The position numbers and the translations under genes were made by a program. From contig BSBN01001017.1 of assembly GCA_027924645.1 (NCBI GenBank), positions 7,032,501 through 7,096,500 on the forward strand: DNA of 64,000 nucleotides, in the 5' to 3' direction. Numbering within the stretch: position 1 is the first letter of the stretch; the number at the start of each line of letters is the position of its first letter. The DNA comes from Cunninghamia lanceolata (Eukaryota; Streptophyta; Pinopsida; Cupressales; Cupressaceae). The notes under the pieces are model-generated. The model made no database searches, was not told the origin of the DNA, and saw nothing but the letters and a program-made list of their open reading frames with translations. Shown piece by piece: positions 47,301 through 57,745 of the stretch.

Positions 47301-49766
47301 ATGGATCTGTAGGAGAAGAAGAGCCACATGAGCAAGCAACTAGAATATCTAAAAGAAAAATGGAATGTTATCAGTCTCCTAATAAAGAGCAGGATGAAGA
47401 GGGACCTAGTGATGCGGATCCAAGACAATTAGCATATGATTCTTTTATTGTAGATGATTAATTTATTCATTCTAAAGAGTTCAAATCATTTTTATATAAA
47501 TGCAAGGGTAAAGAATTCAGGGAATCAGTTGATGATGTCATGGTCAACAATGAAAGATAATTAATTGATATGTTAAAAACAATAGTGGACAATGAATTGA
47601 AAGCTATGAATCCTTGTAAAGGTAGACAACTGCTCAGAGAGGTAGGCGTCATGATATTTCGTGGACTTGATTTAAATTCTACTTTGGTGTTTGATAGTTT
47701 TTTGCACAATACTAATGACAAATATAAGCTCACTCCTGAGGGTGTCACAGAAGTGTACATGGGTACAAAATATAACAATGATGAAAACTCACTCATGATA
47801 TGGGTCTTGTACCCTCCTCATAAGAAGACATCCATTATAGATACTGAAAAAGATTTTGGGCATGTCATGACTTTGAAATCAGAGGAAACTGGTCCATTGA
47901 TTACTGCAAACATTGGCATAAATGTTGCAAAGTTAAACAAAGCACAGGCTCAGATGTTGATCAAGGAACGGGATGCATATAAATTGAGTTGTGAAAGATT
48001 AACAAAGGAAAATGATTTCTTGAAAGATACTGTCAAGAATACCTTCGGAGGGTTAGTTAAAAGGTTAACCCAAGGAGAGAGTTCACAAAGCACCCAGTCA
48101 CCATCTATTGATCAAATAGTTTAGGTTCAGATTGACAGACTTGCAATAATGCTACAGAATAGGCATGGTAATATGATGCATTGGATGAACAAATTTTGGG
48201 ATGTCTAATCTTAAAACCATAAGGTGATCCAAGAGCACGAAAGGCTAAACAACAAACTTCAAGAGAAACTCAATGAGATACAGAGTAGGGATGCTCCTGA
48301 CACTACAAGTACTTCTAGTGCAAAAGACTTGATTGAACAACATCAAAAATATTATGACCAACTTAAAAATGATGCCAAAGAATGCATTGAGGATTCAAAA
48401 GTAGGTGTGCCTATGTTGTTTAAAAATGACAAGGAGCTAAAAAACAAAGATGAATAGATTAAAGACTCCTAGGTGATATTACATGAAGCTTTAGAGGCTC
48501 TTAAACATAAAGACTCTGCATCTGGGGAAGCCTGCAAGCATCTGGAGAAGATGGTGACAATGGACATGATCACAAGAAATGCTATTGAGTTTACTGATAC
48601 ACATTGCATCCAAGAGTACTTGGATCACATCGCTCAGATATACCTATGGCTGAGTAGAGCTTAGCATCATTATCTTTATTGTTGTTATGTTAATCATTTT
48701 AATTCCCAAAAGATATTTTGAAGAGTTATGTCTCTTCATAAATATTTCTATATAAGTTGAACATATGGTGATCAATGATCATCAGCAGTAGGAGATAATA
48801 GATGAAGTTAATAATATTTTAAAGACCATGTTGCAAGTATTACTTTTAAGAAGTTAATAGAAGATCTCAGATTTTGTGGACTTATACTAGCATCAATTGT
48901 TTGTTGAAATTATTCAGTTATTTGGTTGTCTCTAGTTCTGCATTTCCTTGTAATTCAAATTTATATATCAAGTATATGTTTAATTTGTCAATGCACATTT
49001 GTTGTTTTTTTGTGATTTGATTAATTTGTTTCCCTAAAACAAATTAAAATCCTTCTGGTCAGTCACAGTAATCTGGAAGTGTTGATTTGGATCATTAAGA
49101 AGAACAATATAATTAGGATTGTCATTTTGTCTCCAAGTTGATATTATCTATTATTCTTGTATATTTCATTCAATTGGTTCCTTCAAGAAAGGATTAAAAT
49201 TCCTTTTGGTGAATAACAAGAAACCTGATTGTGTCAGTTGGATTATTAAGAAGAGTCTATCAATCATTTCCCTGCATGTTTATACAAGTTATAAACCAAA
49301 TTATTGTGCCAAACAGTTAGAGTTACTACCCAATATAAGCCACTAGTCTCTATCTTTCATTTGACTTTGTTTACCCAACAAAGCACTGGTCTTATCTCAA
49401 TTCATCATTCAGTTTTATCCAAAATCTATCTATTACTTGAGCATAGATATAAAATTTACCTTGATATTGCTTATACAATTTATACCAACCATTTTTAAGA
49501 TATTAGAAATAGAACTAATTAGAAATCTTTCATATATTCTACACCATTTGCCACTATAGGTAGATCCATTAACTTAGTCAAAACACTTACATTCAATTTG
49601 CTTTAACTTTTGAGGTCTACCCGCCTAGGTATAGCAGTGCCTAAAGTGCAGGTAGTCATCAAACCTAAAGGTTAACTCCATCGCGTTAGTTCAAAAATGT
49701 TGCCAATGTGATCATAGAGTCTGGCATCCTCTTAGGATTTGCAACCTGCATTTTTGAGACCTAACA
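44312..49766 (+). repeat. Element C 3' LTR (5455 bp)
   Basis: Pairs with 31901-37335. It keeps TG..CA at both ends and is followed by the GTGGT duplication. Confidence 0.93.
45675..48664 (+). pseudogene. LTR-encoded protein of unknown function, 3' LTR copy
   Basis: Better preserved than the 5' copy. After the ATG at 45675 there is one single-base loss near 45917. From there to the stop at 48662 every open segment (45878, 46535, 47198, 47570, 48224 and 48473 onward) is in the same frame, about 930 codons with stops only. Several stops here are sense codons in the other copy (48122: CAG there), and the reverse is also true. Three stops are shared by both LTRs, so the parent copy was already damaged. 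Two 15-base insertions relative to the 5' copy keep the frame, which suggests past coding constraint. Confidence 0.75.
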
Positions 49767-49771
49767 GTGGT
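49767..49771. repeat. Target-site duplication of element C, right
   Basis: GTGGT, identical to 31896-31900. Confidence 0.92.
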
Positions 49772-50710
49772 AAGGTCATGTTGAGTACCCTTCCTCCAAG
49801 GTCATCACCTTCTCAGTCCAACTCCCATCAGTATAGTGCCATAGACCAACTATGGAAGACTCCTGCCCACATTTCTATCTTAGAGTTGTTGCGTCTATCT
49901 CCTTCCCACAAAGAGATTCTCGATAAAGCCTTGGTGGAAACAAGTGTACCCACTAACTTTTCCTAATAGAAGTTTCAAGCCATGGTAGGAAATCTCACTT
50001 CCTCTAGTACCATATCATTTAGCGAACAAGATGACTTTTTAGTGTCTCATCCTCATAACACCCCCTTACATATCATCGCCTTCATCCATAAGCACTGCAT
50101 CAAGAGGGTTCTCATTGATGGGGGAGCTGGTTTAAATATTTGCATTCTCAAGCTAGTCCTTACATTGGGGTTCTCTGAAAATGCAGTTGATCCAAGGAAG
50201 AAGATTACTATCAAAGCCTATGATGAAGAGGAGAGAACTACCAAAGGAACAATGGTATTACCCATACAAGTGGGACTGGTGATAAAAGACATTGTGTACC
50301 AAGTCCTAGATAGGGAGATAGCCTATAATATTATCCTAGGTAGACCATGGATTCATGCCATGAAAGTTGTGCCTTCTACCTATCACTAATGCATAAAATT
50401 CCCTTATAACAACAAGCAAGTCACCATCCAAGGTGACCCTGACCCCTTTTAGCATTGTAACTCTGTCCTCTCAAAACCTAACTACATCATACCCAACAAT
50501 AGAGCATCTACATCCCCTACCCCATAGCATGATTCTACCTCAAAAGCTTCCTCATCCAAGCCCAAAGAGTAGAAAATTACCATCAAAGAAATAGGAGTAG
50601 GGGAATACTCCATCAAGCACAACCTCAACTTGGCCAAAATGCCTTTATCTCCTAGATCCTTTGGGCAACCCAAGCATTTTCCAAAGCCATTTGCTCCTCC
50701 TGCACCTCCC
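49772..50710 (+). pseudogene. Element D protease region
   Basis: Continues the gag frame of D after element C. A linker motif typical of this lineage (TPAHISILELLRLSP) is at 49855. The retropepsin-like site is VLIDGGAGLNI near 50120 (DGGA or DGGS is normal in this branch). A second half, YNIILGRPWIHAM, lies near 50330, then CIKFP after a stop. The later part is Pro-rich and may hold a worn G-patch region (KEIGVGEYSIKHNL near 50585). Stops occur mainly at TAG codons. Confidence 0.85.
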
Positions 50711-51209
50711 ACAACTCCCTTTGTAAAATGAGGGACCCTATCAGATGAAATAGAGGAAAGAGATATCTTACAATGGCTCTACATAGAAGAAGAAGAGTGC
50801 ACACAACAAGAACCACCTTAAAGCACCAGCTGTGGAAAATAATCCTAGGGATTATGATGTACCTAATGAGATTGTGAAGGAGTACTTGTGTGTAACCTCA
50901 CCTCCTAAAACTGAAATGATAAATCTCAAGGTTGAGAAATGGTTATGGGAAGTTATCCCAAACTGTAACTAACTTGCAGTAGCAAGGTGTAAACAAAATT
51001 TTGTAATTTTGATGGATTGTATGTAATCTAATGAAAACTACAATGCAATTGCAAAATTTTGACAATCTTTCCTTTCTTGTTAAAGATTACATGAACGAGA
51101 ATAGATTTGTATTATGAATGAATTAATTGACATGGAAAAACTAATCCGTGATTAATCTGCAAACTTTAGGAAGAAGTAGATTGCAACAAAGGTTTAGAGT
51201 AGAACCAGA
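50711..51209 (+). other. Decayed end of element D and junction to E
   Basis: A few acidic codons (LQWLYIEEEE near 50770) and VPNEIVKEYL near 50860 look coding but are broken. From 51000 to 51200 I see no gene. The D/E border is not defined. Confidence 0.45.
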
Positions 51210-51704
51210 ATGGGAGACAACTACGATGAAGGGAAATCTTTAGGGAACTCTGAAAATAAACTTGATCGAACCATTGCCTTATTGCAAGATATAAGAGTGA
51301 GAGTAGGAACTCTCAAACATGAAGTTAGGGGTTGGTGAGATCCCAAGCAAGATGCCTATGATGGGGGTGATGATGAGGTACATCATAATGACACCACCCA
51401 AAGTGAGCATGGAGAAAATAACTCTGAGGCTAGACAAAAAGTGTATAGAAGGAGCCATATGGCTATGGAACTATCCTGAGATGTGAAAAAGGTTATGCCT
51501 CCTAAATTTGATGGATCTATAAGCAGAGATGCTACAAAGGCATGGCTTACAGAAATGGAAAAGTATTTTGAAATAAGAAACTATAACGGGACCACCAAAG
51601 CAGTATGGGGAGCATACCAGTTGGTGGGTGAAGCATCCACATGGTGGATGACTAAGAAAATGGAGTTAGGCTTGAGATCTCCAAGTCTAACTTGGGACAA
51701 GTTA
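51210..51704 (+). pseudogene. Element E: chromovirus-type gag, truncated
   Basis: The ATG at 51210 opens a frame with two TGA stops (near 51340 and 51478). The recognisable part is MPPKFDGSISRDATKAWL, then EMEKYF, GEASTWWM and LTWDKL, the classic start of the Retrotrans_gag domain in chromoviruses. It ends abruptly at the LTR of element F, which must have inserted here. It is a separate copy from the integrase fragment at 3495-4841, although both are chromovirus-like. Confidence 0.82.
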
Positions 51705-52591
51705 TGATACAGGTGCGGTTTAGCCGGTTGTCACCGTACTGTGGAGGTGACAGATACCAGGTGTTATCTGTTGTATCTTAGGTGTGATAGGTAAAAAAAA
51801 TTAGGTTAATAAGATCAAGCATAGCCATGAAAACCTAACCCTACCATCATCAAAGAATCTAATCGAAATGAAATCAAAAGCATGTAATTCAAGAGCAATA
51901 TCACCTAGATTGTATGATTCCTTGTTTATGATGTGGATTGCTTCTTCAACAATGAACAATTATGAAGATAAAAGCTACCATGATGGATGGATAATAAAGC
52001 TAATATGCTAGATGGATGCTAAAGTACTCAATATGCTCAAGATGATAATGTAGACGCTATATGAATGTTGGATCCTTGTAGTATGGAATGAGAGGGTGTT
52101 TATACAAAACTCAACCAAAATCAATCAACGATGGATATTTAGTGGCTATGTGAATGGCTAAGATTGAATGATAGACATAGATGAATGTGCAAATGACAAG
52201 TGGAGAGAAGATAAGGCTTATGTGTGACCATGTACATAAAAAGTACTACATGTGAAAGATATTAAATAAAAGATGTAGTACCACTTATCTTTTTTTTAAA
52301 TGAAAGAGGCACACATGTCGGCTCATGAGATAAATGATACGAGAAATTAATTAAATAAATAAAATTTATTTAATTAAAATAGAAGAATGAAGATAATTAA
52401 ATAATTAAAGATTGTTTAATTATAGCTTAGAGGAAATAGCTAATGAATTAATTAAACAAATATAAATTTATTTAATTAATAGAAGAAATAGATGTGTTAG
52501 GGATATTGCTCAAGTGTGTTAGACAAATGCAGATGATGGATAATTCAATATTTGAATGCTAATGATAATAAGTCAATTTTGAATGTCTACA
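51705..52591 (-). repeat. Element F 3' LTR
   Basis: Plus-strand ends are TGATACAG and TGTCTACA. It shares several ordered blocks with the LTR of element A, including AAAAGCATG, ATCACCTAG and GATTCCTTGTTT. No second copy is in the window. Confidence 0.7.
52335..52485. repeat. AT-rich palindromic block
   Basis: TTAATTAAATAAATAAAATT and similar palindromes with purine spacers, like the blocks in the LTRs of A and D. Confidence 0.6.
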
Positions 52592-52606
52592 TTTTGCCCC
52601 TCTTTG
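52592..52606 (-). promoter_or_regulatory. Polypurine tract of element F
   Basis: On the minus strand AAAGAGGGGCAAAA directly precedes the LTR start TGTAGACA, as needed to prime plus-strand DNA synthesis. Confidence 0.65.
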
Positions 52607-53139
52607 ATACAATGTTCGTTAGAGCATTATGTCAAAGAAGATATGATGATTCGCTTGATAAACAAGGTTATGCCCCAGTGTAACTGGTGGAGGATGCCCC
52701 CTCGAGAGGTAAGCTAGGCTAACTAGGAAGGGCTGGGTTGGCTCGTGATAAAAGGAAAATCTAGGAAACAGGGTTGACATGAAGAAAATAGGGGGTTGGG
52801 TGGGACAAAAATGGGATGAGGTAGAAGAAAATGGGCTTTGGCATAGAAGAATTAGGGTTTGGATACGGGCTATAAGTCCTTCAAGGGAAAATAGGCTCAT
52901 TTGTGCTTAGTTGTGTTCAGAAATCTATAGAGATGCAGAGCTCCTTACAGTTGTGCGACGAGAGTTGGAGAGCTATTAGGATGGTGATTCCATGCAGAGA
53001 TCATCATGCTAAGTGAGTTTGGACACATGGATGACCAAAGGGAGTAGGCGTATCAGTATCTATCAAAACTTTTGCTAAAAGCATGATTTTGATAGGCTAG
53101 AAGTGTCATAAATGCACACGTCACCATAAGTGACTAGGT
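52607..53139. other. Non-coding part of element F
   Basis: No gene recognised. Confidence 0.45.
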
Positions 53140-53560
53140 TTTAGGATAGGCAGTTCAGGTCGCTTAGGAAGAAAAACAAGTCACTTAAGGTAGTTGAGGT
53201 CGCTTATAGGCACGACTTGGTCACATATGGGATAACAAGTCACTTCCAGTCAGCGCAGGCAAATATAGGCAAAATGCACATATAGATAAAATCAAGTCAC
53301 TTATGGGCTAAAAGTAGGTGCAGATATAGATTTAGCTCACTTGTAAAGAAAATATGCTTACTTATAGGATATATATCGCTTAGAGGAAAAAGGTATATGC
53401 ATATAGAAATATAGTTCACACTTGGTCAAGAAGCAGTCATATAGGAAAATTAGGTCACATACAGGTGAGAAATAAGCACATGTAGAAAAATAGGTCGTAT
53501 GCGATCAACAAATAAGCACATATAGAAAAATGGGTCGCTTACAGTAGATAGAAGCAGGTA
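53140..53560. repeat. Degenerate repeat of GGTCGCTTA and AAATAAGCACATATAG
   Basis: Phrases such as AAGTCACTTA, GGTCGCTTA and AATAAGCACAT(A/G)TAGAAAAAT recur many times. The clearest pair is at about 53468 and 53509. Confidence 0.6.
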
Positions 53561-53669
53561 TAGCAGGAAATGGTCCAGTTTTATAGCAGTTGTATGTAGT
53601 GCAAGGGACTGACATGATGAGTGAAATGATATAGGATACACTACCGCCTTTGTTATCATGAGAGCCACA

Positions 53670-55331
53670 TCCTAGGGATTTGCAATTGGTGAGATTACTG
53701 GATGTAGAGGAGTAGCTAGTGTTAGAAATCCTTGGATTAGAGCATGTGTCTAGATTGGAGCGGGTGCAGGCACATCGAGGATTGATGATGATGATGGTGG
53801 AGCGATGGATGAGTGAGCATAGTTCTTTCTTGTTGTCGACAGCAGAGGCTATGATCACACTAGAGGATGTGTTTCAGATTCTGTGTATTCCTATTGATGG
53901 GGACCGAGTAGATTATGATCCTGATATGGGTCCAGCTACATTCAAGAGATTGTTTGGGACACCAAACATTGGAGTAGAGGGCTTAGAGATTCCTATGGTG
54001 AGGATGAAGGAGTTATGTGAAAAACTGTAGCGAGTGGTAGTAGCTATTATCAGATGGCTAATTGGAGACAGATGAGCGAGAGGGTTTCTAGTAGGATGGG
54101 GGACAGTGATGGAGGGGATGTTCTCCTATGGGATGAGATATGCATGGGCAGAGTGTGTGCTTGGACAACTCCATCATTTCCTACATGATTGTGCATATAT
54201 GTTTAGGGCTAGTATGTCTGTAGGAGTTACAATTTTGCATGTATGGGCGTATGAGCATATTCTAGTGAAGAGACTAGAGGGATGGGTGGTTAGAGCAGCA
54301 AGAGAGCCTTATGCTAGGATGTATAGAGGAGCTTTGACATACCGACAGCGTAGAGGACTAGTGTATTGGCAGAGGAAGTTGGATGAGGTAGATAGATTTA
54401 TATGGAGGCCATGGATGGGATGTGAGAGATGGGATGAGGAGGATATTGAGCTTGTCTATGCTAGGCAAGTGAGATATATTTTTGGACGTGGGATATACAT
54501 TATAGAATGCTATTTACCTAAGAGGGTTTTGAGGCAGTTCAGGTTACCACAGGCAGTACCAGTTGGTGATGCCATTTTTGGGAGGACTCGACAAGAGGTG
54601 TTTGATTGGGGGCCAGAGGTAGTTGTTGACATAGTTTTGGTGGAGAGAGAGGGGCTACATCCAGTTGTATGGTAGTGGAGACAGGGTCCTACAGATCTAG
54701 GCATGCAACCAGATTATGATGCATACTGGGTGACAATGAGAGCGACGCGGCTGACGCGGGTTGGAGAGATAGGAGAGATAGGGATGGAGAGACCAGTTAG
54801 GAGGAGATGATGATGGGTTCCACCAGAATAGGCTATTGTACCAGTAGCACCAGGGATACAAATACATGGATAGGTTCAGGGACAACCTTAGATACTTGCA
54901 CAGCCTTAGGGATAGATATTAGGAGGTGACGATGTTGGGATTCAGTCGCTGTGGAGGAGGATTAGAGAGGAGAGGAGATGGAGGTAGCGGCCTTAGATGA
55001 GGTTGAGGAGAGTCGAGTTGGATAGACACCAGGAATTGATTGGCTTATGACATGCTAGGGCTCATGCTAAGACATATCAAGCTCAATTACAGGTTAGAGT
55101 GTAGGCTGGGGATGGGCAGGATGAAAGTGCACTTTCTAGGGTGATAGGAGAGAGAGATGCTGCTAGGCAGAGCAAGCAGATGATGAGAGTTGAGCGAGAT
55201 ATAGCTATACAATAGATGCAGGTGATGAGGGATGAGAGAGATGGTTTACAAATAGAGAGGGATATAGCTTTGCAACAGCTATAGGGATGACTAGCGAGTG
55301 GGATAGAGTAGTGGCTGCATTGGGTACAGAT
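53670..55331 (+). pseudogene. Plant mobile domain protein, 5' part
   Basis: The plus-strand frame shows the start of the plant mobile domain (PMD, found in MAIN/MAIL-type proteins and in transposons): LEILGLEHVSRLERV, VERWMSEHSSFLL, MITLEDVFQILCIPIDGDRV. After a gap with stops near 54030, 54106-54675 continues with YGMRYAWAECVLGQLHHFL, YRQRRGLVYWQRKLDEV and FRLPQ. From 54680 to 55330 a coiled-coil tail follows, with ERDIAIQ..MQVMRDERDGLQIERDIALQQL broken by TAG at Gln positions. It lies antisense to element F, which probably captured it. Element G cuts it at 55337. Confidence 0.8.
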
Positions 55332-55336
55332 GGGGC
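55332..55336. repeat. Target-site duplication of element G, left
   Basis: GGGGC, repeated at 61891-61895. Confidence 0.88.
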
Positions 55337-57390
55337 TATTGGTGCCTGCATGAACACTTAGGTTTCAAGAAAAAAGTTATGCTAAGTCAAATTTTCAATC
55401 AAAACTAATATTCTGACGGGGTTGATATTTCAAATATCAGTCATCTTAGAGAGGATCACCCTGATGTTGCGTTATCACCTCATAATCACTTAATCTGCGA
55501 AGTGCGGACGTTAATTTTACATGAGGGTCGATATCTGCCTATTTAACAACTTCATGCATCTTGCGGAGGGTCATATTTCAAATATCAGCTTGAATTCTTG
55601 CGGGGGGTCATATTTCCAAATATCAATCATCTTACGAATATCACCCTATGCCAATATGACGGTGACGTCATCTAGGTCCGGTGGGATGCATCATGTGGTC
55701 TTCAGCATGTCAGTTATTTTTGGCAGCTATGCTAAGGGTCCAATCGATCGCCGATGAGGACAAGAGGATCTTCCTACAATACATCGAGGTGATATTTCAC
55801 ATGAGGGTGATATTTCATATCAGGGTGATATTACTTATCGGGTGAGCAAGCAGGAGGTTTGCTGATGGCGTGGGTCATGATGATGGGGTCTGGCCGACGA
55901 GGTATCATACAAGAGGATCATTGGTATGACAAGCAATATCAGTGCTGGTGAGGAGTGTTGTTCTAACAGCATGAGCTCCCCTGATGAGGTCTAAACCGGC
56001 ATCATCGGGAGAAAAATCACCGACTATTGTCTTTTGGTGTGGTCCTATTTATAAAGTAGTGGAGAGGTCACTGCAGGCGAATGTGGGATAATTAGATCTC
56101 ACAAATTTAAAAGATTGCAACCGTCGATCTTTCTTGTATGGAGCCTGATCCTACAGCTGAGGATAAACATTTCAAATGACTGTTTATTGGTGTCTTTTTG
56201 CGTGCTCTTTCCACAGTCAACTACCATGCTGCACGGTGATGGAAAAAACATCACATCTGTTTATGTGCTCGAGGTCTAGGTTGCTTGTGTCGTTGGCCTT
56301 TATGGTGATTTTGACTACTTCAGCAACGGAAATTGATGAGGATTCATTTGTTTCTTTGAAAATTTGGAGGGAGTGATCCTTGCATTTATGAGGTTGGTTA
56401 GTGTGTAGGTGGCCAGAATCTTGTGTGCTCCTTAAGAAGGAATCCATGGCCATTCTACAGGGGTTGGATGTTTTTGGGTTTTTTGCTCTGACTCTGAACA
56501 CAAGGTGTTCACATTTTGAAAGGGCATTTTCTTGTTGCAGATTTGGTCCTTGGTCTGGTGTGTCAGTCTTTCTTGTTTGTAAATGATAAATTCCTATATG
56601 TTGATCTTCTATGTAGATTGAATTTAAATGAGAAACACCTAATGTGTGTGTTGTTTATGATTGTCTCCTATATTTTACTTGTTTTCCTTTCAAACAAGGT
56701 TGTCAAGAGCTTCCAAGCTTGTCAGTATATACTTGCTGTATTGTGTGTCTGATTTCTTGCGTCTACTCAAGGAGTGGTTAAATAGGCTTTTGATTAGATG
56801 TAAAGGAAAATGGATTGCATCATAGGATCTACTAAGTATGATCATAGATAATACCTTTTCTTGGATATATTGCTGTTAGGCAGTAATACTTTTCCTCAGT
56901 CCTCTAGATATGAATTCATGTTGTCAGAGGGAAACATTTACATTCATAGATTTGACTCTGTTGCCCAGATAAGGCACTGGTCTGGGAATTTGTCTGTTCA
57001 AAGGATCTAGGAAAATCCCATAACTCCAAACATAAAAAAACAAATCTTTTCATAATTCCAACCTGTTAGTTTGTAGGAGTAGGATTAGGACCCCTGCTTA
57101 CTCTCATCCTCAACCAGTTAAATATGCCCAAGAAGGTTGCCAAACTTGTGATGTATCATGCATATCTTGGTCCAAACATGAGAGTATTCTGCCTGCTATT
57201 GTAAAGATAAATCTTCCTATCATTAGGTGAGTCAAATGTTACATCTTTAGCTATAGGGATACCCCCCTTGGTGTGGCAGAACCAGAAGTGAAGGGGAGGT
57301 AGCTCAAGCAACCTCCTGTATTAGTTGGCTGAATCTGTGTGTGCATTGGAACTGGTAAACCCTCTGCTGATTCAGAAAGAAAAACCAACA
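55337..57390 (+). repeat. Element G 5' LTR
   Basis: Aligned from end to end with 59816-61890. It starts TATTGGTGCC where the other copy has TGTTGGTGCC. U3 holds many GGGTGATATTTCA and AATATCAG phrases (55425-55850). Confidence 0.92.
56048..56056 (+). promoter_or_regulatory. TATA box in the element G 5' LTR
   Basis: TTTATAAAG, conserved at 60547-60555, between the repeat-rich U3 and the U5. Confidence 0.55.
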
Positions 57391-57393
57391 AAA

Positions 57394-57411
57394 TGGTGAC
57401 TCTGCTGGGGA
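57394..57411 (+). promoter_or_regulatory. Element G primer-binding site
   Basis: TGGTGACTCTGCTGGGGA starts three bases after the LTR. It fits the Arg tRNA primer type of Ogre-like elements. Confidence 0.8.
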
Positions 57412-57745
57412 CAAGAGTCATATAGTGTGAAATCATTGCTGCATATCCAGTTCTTTCATGTGAATATAGTGCTCTGCTGGTTGAATGAACTCAGAAGAAT
57501 ATTTGTTCTGTGATAAGCTCTTAGTTGATTGAAAATTTTATCCTCTTTGGAGAGGTGGCAACTCTGCAAATAAGTTTTTAGCGCACATGAAAGGTTGATG
57601 TATGTTATTGTGATAAAATATTTTCTATTCAGGACTTTAGTATCTTGATGAGAAAAGGTACATGGCTTCTTCCCACTTGTATTTGTTGTTTTATTGCATA
57701 AGTTAGATGCCAAGGGGGAAGCCTTAGGTCTTAGGAAGACACAAG

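Larger units (their letters stand above)
31901..49766 (+). mobile_element. Element C: Tat/Ogre-like gypsy with ORF-bearing giant LTRs
   Basis: 17.9 kb, plus strand. LTRs of 5435 and 5455 bp start TGTTGGGA and end CTAA(C/A)A, flanked by GTGGT. The internal part of about 7 kb has gag, protease fused to an RVT_3-like RNase H, RT, native RNase H and integrase. Each LTR holds the remains of a frame of about 990 codons. Sampled 60-base stretches of the two LTRs show about one to four differences, and there are many stops, so it is an old and inactive copy. Confidence 0.93.
27030..51000 (+). mobile_element. Element D: Ty3/gypsy, host of element C
   Basis: Plus strand: LTR ending at 28076, primer site at 28081, long leader, gag at 30224, then protease from 49772. 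Element C lies between gag and protease. Removing C and one copy of GTGGT restores the phrase ITRSG-KVM in frame, which shows that the two parts were continuous. RT and the 3' end are missing. The left and right limits are approximate. Confidence 0.75.

Noticed and set aside
56516..56752. 78-codon hydrophobic ORF present in both LTRs of element G (also 61016-61252)
   Set aside because: Both copies descend from one LTR at insertion, so presence in both is not evidence of selection. It is short and has no recognised motif.
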